Positions 63,959-64,000 of a stretch of DNA of 64,000 nucleotides are shown here, piece after piece. The translations under genes were made by a program, and so were the position numbers. Each line of letters begins with the position of its first letter. The first letter of the stretch is position 1. The notes beneath the pieces are model-generated. The model was not told where the DNA came from and did no database searches. It was given only the letters and a program-made list of their open reading frames with translations. The DNA is from Diphasiastrum complanatum (taxonomy: Eukaryota > Streptophyta > Lycopodiopsida > Lycopodiales > Lycopodiaceae), in assembly GCA_029204225.1 (NCBI GenBank), contig CM055109.1:25728723-25792722 (forward strand), given 5' to 3'.

Positions 63959-64000
63959 AAATCTGGCAATGAGGCCTAAAGCCTATGAAAAAACTTTGCC

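Overview
The window is nuclear DNA from a land plant, most likely from a large, repeat-rich genome. The evidence is plant-type U2 snRNA genes, Ty1/copia and Ty3/gypsy chromovirus-like retrotransposons with initiator-Met primer sites, a CACTA (En/Spm) DNA transposon, a tRNA-derived SINE, long GA/CT microsatellites and telomere-like CCCTAAA motifs. I cannot name the species. No intact ordinary protein gene is recognised. Almost everything is nested, truncated or chimeric mobile DNA, plus four structured RNA genes.

Layout. 0-1.3 kb: copia reverse-transcriptase remnant and probable LTR. 1.3-9.3 kb: low-copy-looking DNA with a GA microsatellite, an unrecognised broken gene on the minus strand (5.6-7.4 kb), a telomere-like CCCTTAG tract and a T-rich minisatellite. 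9.3-15.2 kb: gypsy element 1, with an odd LTR-leader-LTR-leader start, then protease, RT, RNase H and an integrase lacking its core. 15.2-16.5 kb: gypsy 2 (RNase H-integrase) fused directly to it. 17.3-22.2 kb: module A, the first copy of a U2 snRNA-bearing segment; a SINE with a 19-bp target duplication sits in it. 22.2-23.6 kb: copia remnant. 23.6-26.8 kb: minus-strand copia derivative with a 3' LTR and a 566-codon chimeric ORF, interrupted by a solo LTR with a 5-bp duplication. 26.8-31.7 kb: copia RT plus U2 module B. 31.3-38.3 kb: copia remnants into which a complete but defective gypsy element (32,818-37,653, both LTRs, CAGCT duplication) has inserted. 38.3-45.4 kb: gypsy and copia pieces, with a 5.0-kb CACTA element (39,516-44,521) inside copia. 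45.4-49.8 kb: minus-strand gypsy 5' end, copia gag and copia RT pieces. 49.8-53.3 kb: U2 module C, cut off at a GA microsatellite. 53.3-59.7 kb: LTR pieces, a minus-strand gypsy integrase-chromodomain, copia RT/RNase H, LTR, gag and protease. 60.4-63.8 kb: U2 module D, inverted. The last 220 bp hold an unrecognised acidic partial ORF.

The main find is the U2 module. Four dispersed copies (A, B, C on minus, D on plus) each carry a 196-nt U2 snRNA gene with all stems, the branch-site-pairing GTAGTA, an Sm-like site and the TTGCACT loop intact. Each is embedded in the same 2.5-5 kb of flanking DNA, including a 499-bp unit present one or three times, and copia fragments. A and C are equal in length over more than 2.5 kb and share private variants, so they duplicated or were converted recently. 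Paralogous copies also provide empty sites that date or prove several insertions (SINE, CACTA). All reverse transcriptases seen have lost the catalytic YxDD motif or its region, so none of these retroelements looks autonomous.
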